Shown: positions 33,733 through 43,200 of the stretch, in pieces
Layout: every line of letters starts with the position of its first letter
Position numbering within the stretch: the stretch's first letter is position 1
NCBI GenBank assembly: GCA_934875675.1
Contig: CAKXIK010000001.1
Location: forward strand, 2,425 to 66,424
Source of the DNA: an uncultured bacterium
Lineage (GTDB): Bacteria; Bacillota; Clostridia; Oscillospirales; Acutalibacteraceae
Direction of reading: 5' to 3'
DNA: 64,000 nt
Notes under the pieces: model-generated
The model's database searches: none
What the model was told of the DNA's origin: nothing
The model's input: the letters and a program-made list of their open reading frames with translations, nothing else
Program-made: the position numbers and the translations under genes

Positions 33733-34062
33733 TTATGTGTTTTTATCTGTTTGATGAAATTGCTTAAGGTTTCCCTTCTTTTGCGAACGCTTGAGCAGCT
33801 CAGCATTAACCTCATCCGGAGTAATTCCTTGTTGTGCCATCAGCACCGTAATGTGATAAAACAAATCGGCAATTTCATAAACTGTTTCCTCATTGTTCCC
33901 ATTTTTTGCAGCAATAATGACTTCACTGCATTCTTCTCCGCATTTTTTAAGAATTTTATCGATTCCTTTTTCAAACAAATAGCAGGTATAAGAGCCCTCC
34001 TGCGGATTTTCCCTGCGTTCCATAACGGTCTGATAAAGAAGGTTCAAGCTGTCTTCCATCAT
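33733..34062 (-). CDS. hisE: Phosphoribosyl-ATP diphosphatase
   Basis: A 109-residue all-helical MazG-like enzyme that removes pyrophosphate from phosphoribosyl-ATP. The metal-binding pattern KKCGEECSEVIIAAKN and ETVYEIADLFYHITVLM is clear. It is a separate protein and not fused to HisI. Last gene of the operon, 97 bp after hisI, followed at once by a terminator. AAAGG precedes tandem ATG codons (34062 or 34059). Confidence 0.92.
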   Translation of the reverse strand: MMEDSLNLLYQTVMERRENPQEGSYTCYLFEKGIDKILKKCGEECSEVIIAAKNGNNEETVYEIADLFYHITVLMAQQGITPDEVNAELLKRSQKKGNLKQFHQTDKNT

Positions 34063-34159
34063 TCATTTCCTTTCTGATTGCCCTGCCAGACTGCATCGTG
34101 ACACCCATTTTTGATACAGCGGCATTTGCATATTTTGATTCTATCAAGCCGGAAACCGG

Positions 34160-34492
34160 TCAGATAATTTTGTTAAAAAAGCAGCTGTGCGAGCCTGTGT
34201 GGCAAGCATTTCCGGTCTGTTCCACCACCGCAAGCAGGGTATCGTCGTCGCAATCGCCGTAAAGCTCCAGCACCTTTTGCAGATGGCCGGAGGTTGCTCC
34301 TTTGTTCCAAAGCTCCTGACGGGAGCGGCTGTAAAACCAGGTGTAACCGGTTTCCAGCGTTTTTTGCAGCGATTCGCGGTTCATGTATGCCAGCATCAGC
34401 ACTTCCCCGGTGGATTTTTCCTGCACCACTGCGGGAATCAGCTCACCCTTTTGAAAATAGCGGTCAAGCTCTTTTGGATTCAGTTTTTCCAT
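34160..34492 (-). CDS. hisI: Phosphoribosyl-AMP cyclohydrolase
   Basis: A 110-residue metalloenzyme that opens the purine ring in the third histidine step. Conserved pieces are [39 protein letters not shown], the metal site DCDDDTLL and the C-terminal [14 protein letters not shown]. Stand-alone HisI, 43 bp after hisA. Start supported by AAAGGA. Confidence 0.93.
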   Translation of the reverse strand: MEKLNPKELDRYFQKGELIPAVVQEKSTGEVLMLAYMNRESLQKTLETGYTWFYSRSRQELWNKGATSGHLQKVLELYGDCDDDTLLAVVEQTGNACHTGSHSCFFNKII

Positions 34493-34535
34493 GAGGTTTC
34501 ATTCCTTTCGCAGAAATTGATTGTTTCCAAGCGGT

Positions 34536-35264
34536 TTACCGTTCACTCTGCAATTGCCCCTCACGAATGGCCTCCTGCAAATTCAGACTGCCGGTGTAGA
34601 TTGCCTTGCCGCAGATTGCGCCGTACAGCCCAATCTCCCGCAGTGCGCGGATATCTGCAATGGTGCTGACACCGCCGCTTGCAATTACATTGCAGGACAC
34701 AGCGCTTTGCAATGCCGCAAGCTGCTCCAGATTGGGTCCCTGCAGCATACCATCCTTAGCAATATCGGTAAAAATCAAGGTGGCTACGCCCATCTGCTCC
34801 ATTTGCTTTGCCAGATCGATATAGTTCACCGACGAGGTGGAAAGCCAACCCTCGGCGGCAACCATGCCTTCGCGTGCATCAATGCCAACCGCAATCTGCG
34901 CACCGTATGTCTTGGCCGCTTCCTGCACAAAGTCGGGCTGATTGAGCGCAGCAGAACCGAGAATCACCCTGGAAATACCATTTTCCAGATAATCCTGCAC
35001 CGCCTGCATCGTTCTGATTCCGCCGCCAACCTCAATTCTTGCGCCGCTTTCTTTCGCGCATCGGAGAAAAATCCCGCGGTTTTGGGGGCGGGCATCCTTT
35101 GCACCATCCAGATCAACCATATGCACCCATTGGGCACCCGCAGCCTGAAATGCACAGGCAGTTTCAACCGGGTCTTCCGCCACCTTGTGAGCCGTCGCGT
35201 AATCACCGCGGAACAGCCGGACACAATTGCCGTCCTTGATATCAATCGCCGGTAAAATAATCAT
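34536..35264 (-). CDS. hisA: ProFAR isomerase HisA
   Basis: A 242-residue (beta/alpha)8 barrel that isomerises ProFAR to PRFAR. The two half-barrel aspartates are visible: Asp8 in LPAIDIKDG and the second in FTDIAKDGMLQGPN; GGIRT and ASGGVS phosphate loops are present. These features, with HMVDLDGAKD, indicate HisA and not HisF. The start at 35264 follows AAAGGAT. hisF and hisH, which usually flank it, are absent. Confidence 0.93.
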   Translation of the reverse strand: MIILPAIDIKDGNCVRLFRGDYATAHKVAEDPVETACAFQAAGAQWVHMVDLDGAKDARPQNRGIFLRCAKESGARIEVGGGIRTMQAVQDYLENGISRVILGSAALNQPDFVQEAAKTYGAQIAVGIDAREGMVAAEGWLSTSSVNYIDLAKQMEQMGVATLIFTDIAKDGMLQGPNLEQLAALQSAVSCNVIASGGVSTIADIRALREIGLYGAICGKAIYTGSLNLQEAIREGQLQSER

Positions 35265-35307
35265 AAGAAAAATCCTTTCGTTTGACGCTTCGGAGATTAG
35301 AGCAATG

Positions 35308-35886
35308 TTATAACATTCCCTTGGTGGAAAGCACCGCGCCGCTTGCATTTTTCGCCGTTGCCTGTGCCAGAGCGTGCCCGACTGCCTTGAACACAGCTTC
35401 AATCTGGTGATGGGAATTGCTTCCGTACGGCACATTGATATGCAGCGTCAGCCCAGCATGATTTGCCAGTGCGCGGAAAAACTCCTCTGTCATGCAGGTG
35501 TCAAATGCACCCACACGTTCCTGAGCAAACGTTGCCTGAAAAACTAGGAATCCGCGACCACTGAAGTCCGATGCGCAAAATGCAAGTGCTTCATCCATCG
35601 GAATATAAAAGCTTCCGTAGCGGCAGATGCCGGATTTATCACCGAGTGCCTGCGCAAACGCCTGACCCAGGGCGATTCCCGTATCCTCCACTGTGTGGTG
35701 GCAATCCACATTCAGATCTCCCTCCACCGTCAGCGTCAAGCCATAGCCGCCATGCATCGCAAACGCCGTCAGCATATGGTCAAAAAAACCGATTCCGGTT
35801 TTTACCGCAACCTCGCCGCCGTCCAGACAGAGCGAAAGCGAAATATCCGTTTCCTTGGTCTTGCGTGTGATCTGAGCGGTACGCAT
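35308..35886 (-). CDS. hisB: Imidazoleglycerol-phosphate dehydratase
   Basis: A 192-residue manganese enzyme. Duplicated metal motifs are present: FFDHML and DCHHTVEDTGIALGQA in the first half, SNSHHQIEAVFKAVGHAL in the second. It is monofunctional, without the phosphatase domain of enteric HisB. GGGAGGG precedes the ATG by six bases. It lies between the K-like membrane protein and hisA. Confidence 0.94.
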   Translation of the reverse strand: MRTAQITRKTKETDISLSLCLDGGEVAVKTGIGFFDHMLTAFAMHGGYGLTLTVEGDLNVDCHHTVEDTGIALGQAFAQALGDKSGICRYGSFYIPMDEALAFCASDFSGRGFLVFQATFAQERVGAFDTCMTEEFFRALANHAGLTLHINVPYGSNSHHQIEAVFKAVGHALAQATAKNASGAVLSTKGML

Positions 35887-35901
35887 CAGAATCCCTCCCT
35901 T

Positions 35902-36393
35902 TTATCCGTACAGATAGTTCGTAAGCATCAGAAGAAAGAAGAGCAACGCCGCGATCGGCACAATCTCCATTACGGTTACCTTGATGATGCAGCGTTTAAA
36001 ATACTGCGGATCAACAATTTTGCTGGAAACACAGCGTTTGCCAATCAGTCCTTTAACTACACTGACCAGCAAGCTGGCTACGCAAAACACCACGCTAACC
36101 ATTGGCATTTGGGCTCCCAGGCTTTCCAACGATACATTGGCTGCATTGGAGAAATCTCCCGCTGCCGTAACCATCAAAAATGCACAGAGAATCGAGTACG
36201 TCAATGAAGTTCCTGTCATCATCTGCAAAATGAGGATGCGTGACCGCAAAATTCCTTTCTGCGCTTCGTCTGTTTCCGAAACCATTTCACTCACCTGCAG
36301 ATCGCGGTATTTGCTTTGAATCATCACCGCGCCAATCACAAACCCTGCGAAAGAAACTGCTATCATCATGAGCGCCATTGTCAGAACATTCAT
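35902..36393 (-). CDS. Small membrane protein resembling V-type ATPase subunit K
   Basis: A 163-residue protein with four predicted helices (about 1-25, 53-78, 96-118, 136-160). The order and motifs resemble the duplicated proteolipid K of V-type sodium/proton ATPases: RSRILILQMMTGTSLTYS in helix 2 is like the family's ALILQLLPGTQG region, and helix 4 has VMEIVP with a Glu at 143 where K carries its ion-binding Glu. No other ATPase subunit genes are near. It sits 15 bp before hisB and starts after GGGAGGG. The assignment is by eye and tentative; otherwise an unknown membrane protein of the his operon. Confidence 0.5.
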   Translation of the reverse strand: MNVLTMALMMIAVSFAGFVIGAVMIQSKYRDLQVSEMVSETDEAQKGILRSRILILQMMTGTSLTYSILCAFLMVTAAGDFSNAANVSLESLGAQMPMVSVVFCVASLLVSVVKGLIGKRCVSSKIVDPQYFKRCIIKVTVMEIVPIAALLFFLLMLTNYLYG

Positions 36394-36422
36394 TTACTAT
36401 CCCTCCCGCTATTTCTTACGCG

Positions 36423-36863
36423 TCAGAATCTTACCCTATCTGCTCGATCCCAACATTTTTCATAATGCTGCCGTTCAAAATCAAAAAACTCCCGATATGG
36501 TTCTCCTGTACTCGGATCATACTTCCAAAGTGTAATTTTCGAAGGTAAAACTTCACAGACTATTTCATTTTTTAAGTGACTATACCGTTGAAAGGACGAA
36601 GGAAAACTGCAACGATAGGCTTCCAAAAATTCGATACACTCCGCATCTGTGGGAGAACCAAGCAATCTGCATTGTCCCTCCATCTGAATATTATCATAAG
36701 ACAATGCAACCTGTGGATTTTCTTGAATTTGACTGAATTTTTGAAATTCCCGATCTGTCTGAAAATAAAACCTTTGCATTTGGATGACTATGCTCATGGA
36801 TCGCGCCGTTACATGATTTTTTGAACTGGCAGCAAGAGACATAATCCGGTGAGTTCCAAGCAC
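36423..36863 (-). CDS. Pyridoxamine phosphate oxidase-like protein, N-terminus possibly frameshifted
   Basis: A split-barrel flavin-binding protein, at least 146 residues from a GTG at 36863, with LGTHRIMSLAASSKNHVTARS followed by the family's core (FYFQTDREFQKFSQIQENPQ). Upstream in the same frame another ~9 sensible residues (QEYAADLFRV) continue, and an ATG at 36906 encoding MKNYF would join them if one T were absent from the TTTT run at 36891-36894. So either a +1 frameshift has removed the natural start, or translation begins at GTG without a good ribosome-binding site. It lies between hisD and the K-like gene; substrate unknown. Confidence 0.65.
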   Translation of the reverse strand: MLGTHRIMSLAASSKNHVTARSMSIVIQMQRFYFQTDREFQKFSQIQENPQVALSYDNIQMEGQCRLLGSPTDAECIEFLEAYRCSFPSSFQRYSHLKNEIVCEVLPSKITLWKYDPSTGEPYREFFDFERQHYEKCWDRADRVRF

Positions 36864-36924
36864 TCTAAATAGATCCGCTGCATATTCCTGAAAAGTAATT
36901 TTTCATTCCTTTGATTGTTACCAA

Positions 36925-38223
36925 TCAATCCGACTCTTCAAACCGCACCTTGATGGAATTGGCATGAGCGGTCAGACGCTCCGTGTCCGCCAGCTTGACA
37001 ATATCGTCCTTTGCCTCACGCAGCGCGGGCTCGGTGTAATAAATAAAGCTGGACTTCTTGATGAAGCTATCCACTGAAAGCGGAGAGAAAAACCGTGCTG
37101 TCCCGCTAGTGGGCAAAACGTGGTTCGGGCCGGCAAAGTAATCGCCGAGCGGCTCCGGAGAATATTGACCGAGGAAAACGGAACCGGCATTGTCCAGCCT
37201 GCCGATATACTCCATTGGATTGGCAATCATGGCTTCGAGATGTTCCGGAGCAAGCTCGTTGGCAAAATCAACAGCTTCATCCAGATTGCGGCAAACAATA
37301 ACTGCGCCGAAATCGCGCAGAGATTTTTCGATAATCTCCCGGCGGGAAAGCGTTTGCACCTGACGCTCCAGCTCTGCCGCCGTTTCCTGTGCAATCTGCT
37401 CCGAGGTCGTGAGCAGAATAGACGAAGCCATCACATCATGCTCCGCCTGACTCATTAAATCAGCGGCAAGATATTTGGGGTTCGCGGTTTCGTCTGCAAT
37501 AACCAGAATTTCGCTCGGGCCGGCAATCATATCGATATCCACCGTACCGTACAGCAGCTTTTTCGCAGTGGCAACGTAGATATTGCCCGGACCGACGATT
37601 TTATCCACCTTTGGAATTGTCACCGTACCGAATGCCATTGCGGCCACCGCCTGCGCACCGCCAACGAGAAATACGCGGTCAACACCTGCAACTGCTGCAG
37701 CCGCCAGAATATCTGGATTGGGCTTTCCATCCTTGCGCGGCGGTGTAACCATGACAAGCTCCTCCACACCGGCAATTTTGGCAGGAATTGCATTCATCAG
37801 CACCGAGGACGGGTATGCGGCCGTGCCGCCCGGAACGTAAAGACCGACGCGATGCAGACCGCGAATACGCTGCCCCAGAATCACGCCGTTCTGCATCGGA
37901 TTGAGCCAGCTCTGCTGCTTTTGGCGGGCATGAAAATCGCGGATATTTTCTGCGGCACGCTCCAGAGCTGCCACAAAATCAGGATCACACGCCTGCTTTG
38001 CCGCCTGAATCTCCTGATACCCGATTTCGGTTTTCTCAGGTGCTTTACCGTCAAATTTGACGGTGTATTCCTGTACCGCTTCATCTCCGCGCGCCTTCAC
38101 CTGTGCAATAATCTCGCTGACAGCCGCTGTTACGCGGGCATCTGTTTCTCCGCTGCGCTGTTTCAGCTGCGCAATCAACTGCTTTTCGGCAATCCCATCC
38201 GCCTTTGCTACTGAAATAATCAT
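36925..38223 (-). CDS. hisD: Histidinol dehydrogenase
   Basis: A 432-residue zinc enzyme catalysing the last two steps of histidine synthesis. Family landmarks are VGLYVPGGTAAYPSSVLMNA, KIVGPGNIYVATAKK, DIDMIAGPSEILVIAD, AQAEHD-like SQAEHDVMASS, ELAPEHLE and GDYFAGPNHVLPTSGTARF. AGGAGG lies six bases before ATG. It follows hisG in the operon. Confidence 0.96.
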   Translation of the reverse strand: MIISVAKADGIAEKQLIAQLKQRSGETDARVTAAVSEIIAQVKARGDEAVQEYTVKFDGKAPEKTEIGYQEIQAAKQACDPDFVAALERAAENIRDFHARQKQQSWLNPMQNGVILGQRIRGLHRVGLYVPGGTAAYPSSVLMNAIPAKIAGVEELVMVTPPRKDGKPNPDILAAAAVAGVDRVFLVGGAQAVAAMAFGTVTIPKVDKIVGPGNIYVATAKKLLYGTVDIDMIAGPSEILVIADETANPKYLAADLMSQAEHDVMASSILLTTSEQIAQETAAELERQVQTLSRREIIEKSLRDFGAVIVCRNLDEAVDFANELAPEHLEAMIANPMEYIGRLDNAGSVFLGQYSPEPLGDYFAGPNHVLPTSGTARFFSPLSVDSFIKKSSFIYYTEPALREAKDDIVKLADTERLTAHANSIKVRFEESD

Positions 38224-38308
38224 CGAAATTCCTCCTCTTTCCGGTTGTGTATATACATTCCACGGTCATGCTGCCTGCTCAACGCAATCCGTTCTATGCA
38301 AATCCTGT

Positions 38309-38953
38309 TTATTTCTGCGCTTCGCGGCGTTTTTCTTCCATTGCACCAACGAGCGACTCAATCTCCTGCTTGCGCAGCTTCAGCGTTGCGGTATTGACGA
38401 TTAACCGCGCCGAAATCGGGACGATATCCTCGATGACCTCCAAGCCATTTTCCTTTAAGGTAGACCCTGTTTCAACAATATCGACAATGGCATCTGAAAG
38501 ACCGAGCAGCGGCGCAAGCTCCACCGAACCTTCAATTTTGATGATGTTGACATCCAGACCCTTTTTTTCAAAATAACTGCGTGCCACTGCAGGATATTTT
38601 GTGGCGATTGTTTTTGCCGCATAACCCGCAAAAAAATCCTTTCCCCTTGGGCCAGCAAGCGCAAACCGACACCGACCAAAGCCGAGATCCAGCACCTCAT
38701 AAAAGCTTCCGCCTTTTTCAAGGATCGTATCCTTGCCGACAACGCCCAAATCACAAACGCCGTGCTCCACATATGTAATCACATCCGCCGCTTTGGCAAG
38801 CACGGCTTCATATTTTCCGTTTTCCACCGGCAGGATGAGCCGACGGCCCTTTTCCCGCACCGCAGTGCAGTCATAGCCCATCTGTTCAAACAATCCAACC
38901 GTATCTTTTTCCAATCGACCCTTGGTAAACGCAATGCGCAGCGGCTTTTCCAT
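38309..38953 (-). CDS. hisG: ATP phosphoribosyltransferase, short form
   Basis: A 214-residue HisG of the short type, which lacks the C-terminal regulatory domain and needs HisZ. Seen are RIAFTKGRLEKD, the GVCDLGVVGKDTI loop, and the phosphoribosyl-binding DAIVDIVETGSTL. It catalyses the first, feedback-controlled step. The start at 38953 has AAAGGGAG upstream. hisZ lies directly before it, as expected for the hetero-octameric enzyme. Confidence 0.95.
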   Translation of the reverse strand: MEKPLRIAFTKGRLEKDTVGLFEQMGYDCTAVREKGRRLILPVENGKYEAVLAKAADVITYVEHGVCDLGVVGKDTILEKGGSFYEVLDLGFGRCRFALAGPRGKDFFAGYAAKTIATKYPAVARSYFEKKGLDVNIIKIEGSVELAPLLGLSDAIVDIVETGSTLKENGLEVIEDIVPISARLIVNTATLKLRKQEIESLVGAMEEKRREAQK

Positions 38954-38976
38954 GAAAACTATCTCCCTTTCTTCTC

Positions 38977-40185
38977 TCAGGCTTTGCGGGTCTCGATCGC
39001 TCGTTGTTCCACTGTTTCGCCAACAAGCTCCACCTGCGCAATGCCGCATTGCTGTGCATAGTGCAGTGCCTGCTCCGTGGTGTCACAGGTGCTTACCTCG
39101 CAGGTAAAGCCTTGCTTGAGCAGCTCCTGCACACGGTTGAGTGCCCGGATCTCGTATCCGTCCAGCCCATGCACCAAAATCTGAACCGCAGCGGGTGGAT
39201 TAACCTTTCCTTCGCGCAGCAACAGCCGTGTGACCGCTTCCACATCCACACCGAATCCGATTGCCGGCATGGGGGTGCCGAATTTTGCAAGCAGACCGTC
39301 ATACCGTCCGCCGGAAAGAATCGTATCACCCGAACCCGGCAGATACCCGCGGAACACCACACCGGTGTAATAATCATTGCGATTGACAAGACCGAGGTCA
39401 ATCATCAGCCGATCACCAAGCCCAAGCCCGCGCAGCTCTTGATAAAGAGCACGCAGATAATCCAGCGACTGGGTGGGAACTACTCCGCCGCACAGGCTTT
39501 CAGCTTCCTTGAGCACCTCTTCCCCGCCGAACAAGCGCGGTAAACGGCGCATTGCGCGGGATGCGGCAGAATCGGGCAGGGCATCGAGCAGAGCATCCAG
39601 CGCCGCATAATTTTTCGCTTCGATAAACGCGCGGATGTCCTCGCAAACCTCTTCGTCCAGATTCATTTTGGAGGCGATGGCACGAAAGAAGCCCGCATGA
39701 CCCAGCTCAATGCGAAAATCATCCATACATTCTGCGAGCGCATAAGCAGCCGTTGCAACAACCTCTAAATCCGAGCGTTTTCCGCTTGCGCCGATCAGCT
39801 CCACGCCCACCTGCATCACTTCGTTGCTGTGGCCAGAAAAGGACGGATTGCAGCGGTAAACCTTCTGGTTATAATAAAGCCGGATCGGCAGTGCAGCGTT
39901 TTGCAGCCGGGTGGAAGTCATGCGCGCAATCGGCATGGTGGAATCAGGCCGCAGCACCATCAGCCGCCCCTTTGCATCGGTGAGTTTGAACATATTCTCC
40001 ACCGGAAAACCGGCATTACCGCTGCGCAGAACATCATAAAATTCCAATCCCGGTGTTTGCACCTCATGATAGCCAAGGCCGGAAAACAGCGCAGTCAGCT
40101 TATTCTCTACCGTATGCATCGCAACGCAATCTTCAAACAGCATATCTCGCGTACCCTCCGGGGTAATCCTGGCATATCGTTTCAT
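38977..40185 (-). CDS. hisZ: ATP phosphoribosyltransferase regulatory subunit
   Basis: A 402-residue catalytic-site-deficient paralogue of histidyl-tRNA synthetase. Motif 2-like LRPDSTMPIARM, YYNQKVYR, and LGLVNRNDYYTGVVF and SGGRYDGLL resemble HisRS. It lacks a full anticodon domain and is placed directly before short hisG, so HisZ is favoured over HisRS. First gene of the operon, with a consensus promoter and a short untranslated leader without any T-box or leader peptide. Confidence 0.93.
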   Translation of the reverse strand: MKRYARITPEGTRDMLFEDCVAMHTVENKLTALFSGLGYHEVQTPGLEFYDVLRSGNAGFPVENMFKLTDAKGRLMVLRPDSTMPIARMTSTRLQNAALPIRLYYNQKVYRCNPSFSGHSNEVMQVGVELIGASGKRSDLEVVATAAYALAECMDDFRIELGHAGFFRAIASKMNLDEEVCEDIRAFIEAKNYAALDALLDALPDSAASRAMRRLPRLFGGEEVLKEAESLCGGVVPTQSLDYLRALYQELRGLGLGDRLMIDLGLVNRNDYYTGVVFRGYLPGSGDTILSGGRYDGLLAKFGTPMPAIGFGVDVEAVTRLLLREGKVNPPAAVQILVHGLDGYEIRALNRVQELLKQGFTCEVSTCDTTEQALHYAQQCGIAQVELVGETVEQRAIETRKA

Positions 40186-40221
40186 TGCAAATCAGCCTTT
40201 CTTTCGCTTTAGTGTGCTAAT

Positions 40222-40250
40222 ATAATATCATGATAAAATTCGATTGTCAA
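40222..40250 (-). promoter_or_regulatory. Promoter of the histidine operon
   Basis: TTGACA (40245-40250), 17 bp spacer, TATTAT (40222-40227) on the minus strand, in the short gap behind polC. The predicted leader is only about 30 nt. Confidence 0.88.
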
Positions 40251-40267
40251 CCGGCAAATTGACACAA

Positions 40268-43200
40268 TCAAAAGAAGGAGGTCTGGCTGGTTTCGGGCAA
40301 TGCGTCGAGCGCACCGACACCGCGCAGCATTTCGATCACGGATTTGGATGCCTTGGAACGGAAACGCAGGTCGTCCACCGAAATATACGGCCCGGCGAGA
40401 CGGGCTTCCTGCAGGCCGACTGCGGCAGCCTCTCCCACACCCTCGAGCGAACCGAACGGAAGACGAATTTTTCCGTCCTCCACCAGATACCGCTTGGCAT
40501 CGGACTTGTAAAGATCAACGGGCAAAATCTCCACCCCACGCGCCATCATCTCATTCGTAATCTGATAATAGGCAACGGATGCCTTTTCCTTTGCGGTAGC
40601 ATCAAAGCCTTTTTTCTCAATTTCCCTCAGTTTTGCCTGCACGGCTTCTCTGCCCTTCATGGCAACGGCAGCGTCAAAGCTTTCTCCGCGCGCACTGAAA
40701 AATGCAGCATAATATTCCACCGGTTTATAGACCTTATACCATCCAAGACGCAGTGTTGCAATCATATACGCCGCCGCATGTGCCTTTGGGAACATATATT
40801 TAATCTTGAAGCAGGAATCAATGTACCACTGGGGGACACCGTGATCCTTCATTGCCTGCACATGCTCTTCCGTCAGCAGCTTGGGTGCTTTTCCCTTTCG
40901 GACAATCTCCGTAATTTTGAATGCCATTTTGGGGTCAAGCCCCTTATGAATGAGGAATGTCATAATATTGTCACGCGTTCCGATAACCTCTGAAATGGTG
41001 CAGGTGCCGTTTTTAATCAGCTCCTCCGCATTGTTCGCCCAAACATCCGTTCCGTGCGAAAGACCGGAAACCTGCAGCAAATCGGAAAATGTCTGCGGAT
41101 TACATTCCACCAACATCGCGCGAACGAATTTTGTGCCTACTTCGGGCAAAGAAAACGTTCCTGTCTCGCTGCCGATATCCTCCGGTGTGACACCAAGCGC
41201 CTCCGGCGAGGTGAAAAGACTCATCACCTTGGGGTCGCTCATGGAAATATCCATCACAGAGATACCTGTATTCTCCTCCAGGTATTTATAAGTAGTCGGC
41301 ACATCATGACCGAGAATATCCAATTTACAAATGTTATCGTGAATCTTGTGAAAGTCAAAGTGGGTGGTGACCATGTCGGAACCTGCATCATCGGCAGGAC
41401 GCTGCACCGGAGTAAAATCGTAAATATCCTTATAATGCGGCACAACAATCATGCCCGCCGGATGCTGCCCCGTGGTGCGCTTGACACCGGTAAACCCTGC
41501 TGCGAGCCGGGCAAGTTCCGCATTATTGAACGTCAGCCCGCGTTCCTGCGCATATTTGCGTACATACGCCTCTGCGGTTTTTTCCGCGATGGTGGCAATC
41601 GTACCCGCCTTAAACACGTTGGAGCTGCCGAACATGACCTCTGTATACTTCTGCGCAAGGTTCTGGTATTCACCGGAAAAGTTCAGGTCAATATCCGGCA
41701 CCTTATCACCACCGAAGCCCAGAAAGGTTTCGAACGGAATTTCGTGACCGTCGCGGTTTAACGGCGTGCCACAATTGGGGCAATCCTTTGGCGGCAGGTC
41801 AAACCCTGAGCCGACAGAGCCATCCGTAAAAAATTCGGAATACTTGCACTTGGGGCAGACGTAATGCGGAGAAAGCGGGTCAACCTCCGAGATTCCCGCC
41901 ATATTGGCAACATAGGAGGAACCAACAGAGCCACGCGAGCCAACCAAATATCCGTGTGCATTGGAATCTGCCACCAGCTTTTGCGCCGCCATATAGAGCA
42001 CAGAATAGCCGTTGCTGATAATTGAATCCAGTTCCTTTTCCAGACGGTCGTGCACAATCTGCGGCAGCGGATCTCCATAGACTTCCTTGGCGCGTTCCCA
42101 CGTTATTTTGGCCAAATCCTCATCTGAACCGGGGATTTCCGGCGGGTAAAAGCCGCTGAGCACCGGCTCAACCTCTTCTACCATATCTGCAATGCGTGTT
42201 GGGTTTGTCACCACAACCTCCAGTGCCTTTTCCTTGCCGAGATAAGAAAACTCTTCCAGCATCTCTTTAGTCGTGCGGAAAAAGAGCGGCGGCTGATTAT
42301 CGGCATCGCTATAGCCCTGTCCCGCAAGCAGAATTGCCCGGTATGCATCATCATACGGCTCCATAAAATGAACGTCGCCGGTCGCAACAACGGGAATGTT
42401 TAATTCTTCGCCGAGCTTGACAATATTGCGGTTAAAATCGCGCAGTTCCTCTTCACTCTGAACCGTGCCTTCCCGCAGCATGAAGAGGTTATTGCCCACC
42501 GGCTGAATTTCAAGATAATCGTAAAACCGCGCAATCTGCTTGAGTTCGTCCCACGAAGCACCGCCCACCATGGAACGAAACAGCTCCCCCGCTTCACACG
42601 CAGAACCGATAATCAGACCCTCCCGCAGCTCGGTAAGCTCGGTTTTCGGAATGCGCGGGCGTTTATAGAAATAGTCAATATGTGCCTTTGAGATTAATTT
42701 ATACAGGTTTTTCAAGCCAACCTGATTTTTGACCAGAATAATCTGGTGATAGGACGGAATTTTTTTCGGGTCAGCACCGGCAAGCGAGGTGTTCAGCTCC
42801 GCAACCTTCTTTGCACTGGTATCCTCTTTCACCCGCTGAATCAGCAGCACAAAAATATTGGCGAGCATGCGCGCATCGTCACAGGCGCGATGATGATTGA
42901 ACTTTGGCAGCTTGAGCGCTTTGGCAACCGTATCGAGCTTATGGTTTTTCAAATCAGGCAGCAGAGTTCGCGCCAGCGGCAGCGTATCAATCGCAGAAAA
43001 GGAAAAGGTTATTCCCTGACGCTTCAAACCCGCTTTTAAAAACGAGGTATCAAACGGCGCATTGTGTGCGGCAAGAATCGGATTCTCTCCGCAAAACTGA
43101 AGAAATGCCTGCAGAGCTTCCTGCTCGGACGGCGCATCGGCAACCATCTCATTTGTAATCCCCGTCAGCTCGGTAATTTTGGCAGGAATCGGTTTCTCGG

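Noticed and set aside
38977..40185. Gene as histidyl-tRNA synthetase
   Set aside because: It resembles HisRS, but it sits directly before a short-form hisG and lacks a full anticodon-binding domain, so HisZ fits better.
40186..40267. Possible T-box or leader peptide before hisZ
   Set aside because: The promoter leaves only about 30 nt of leader, too short for a T-box, and no His-rich frame is present.
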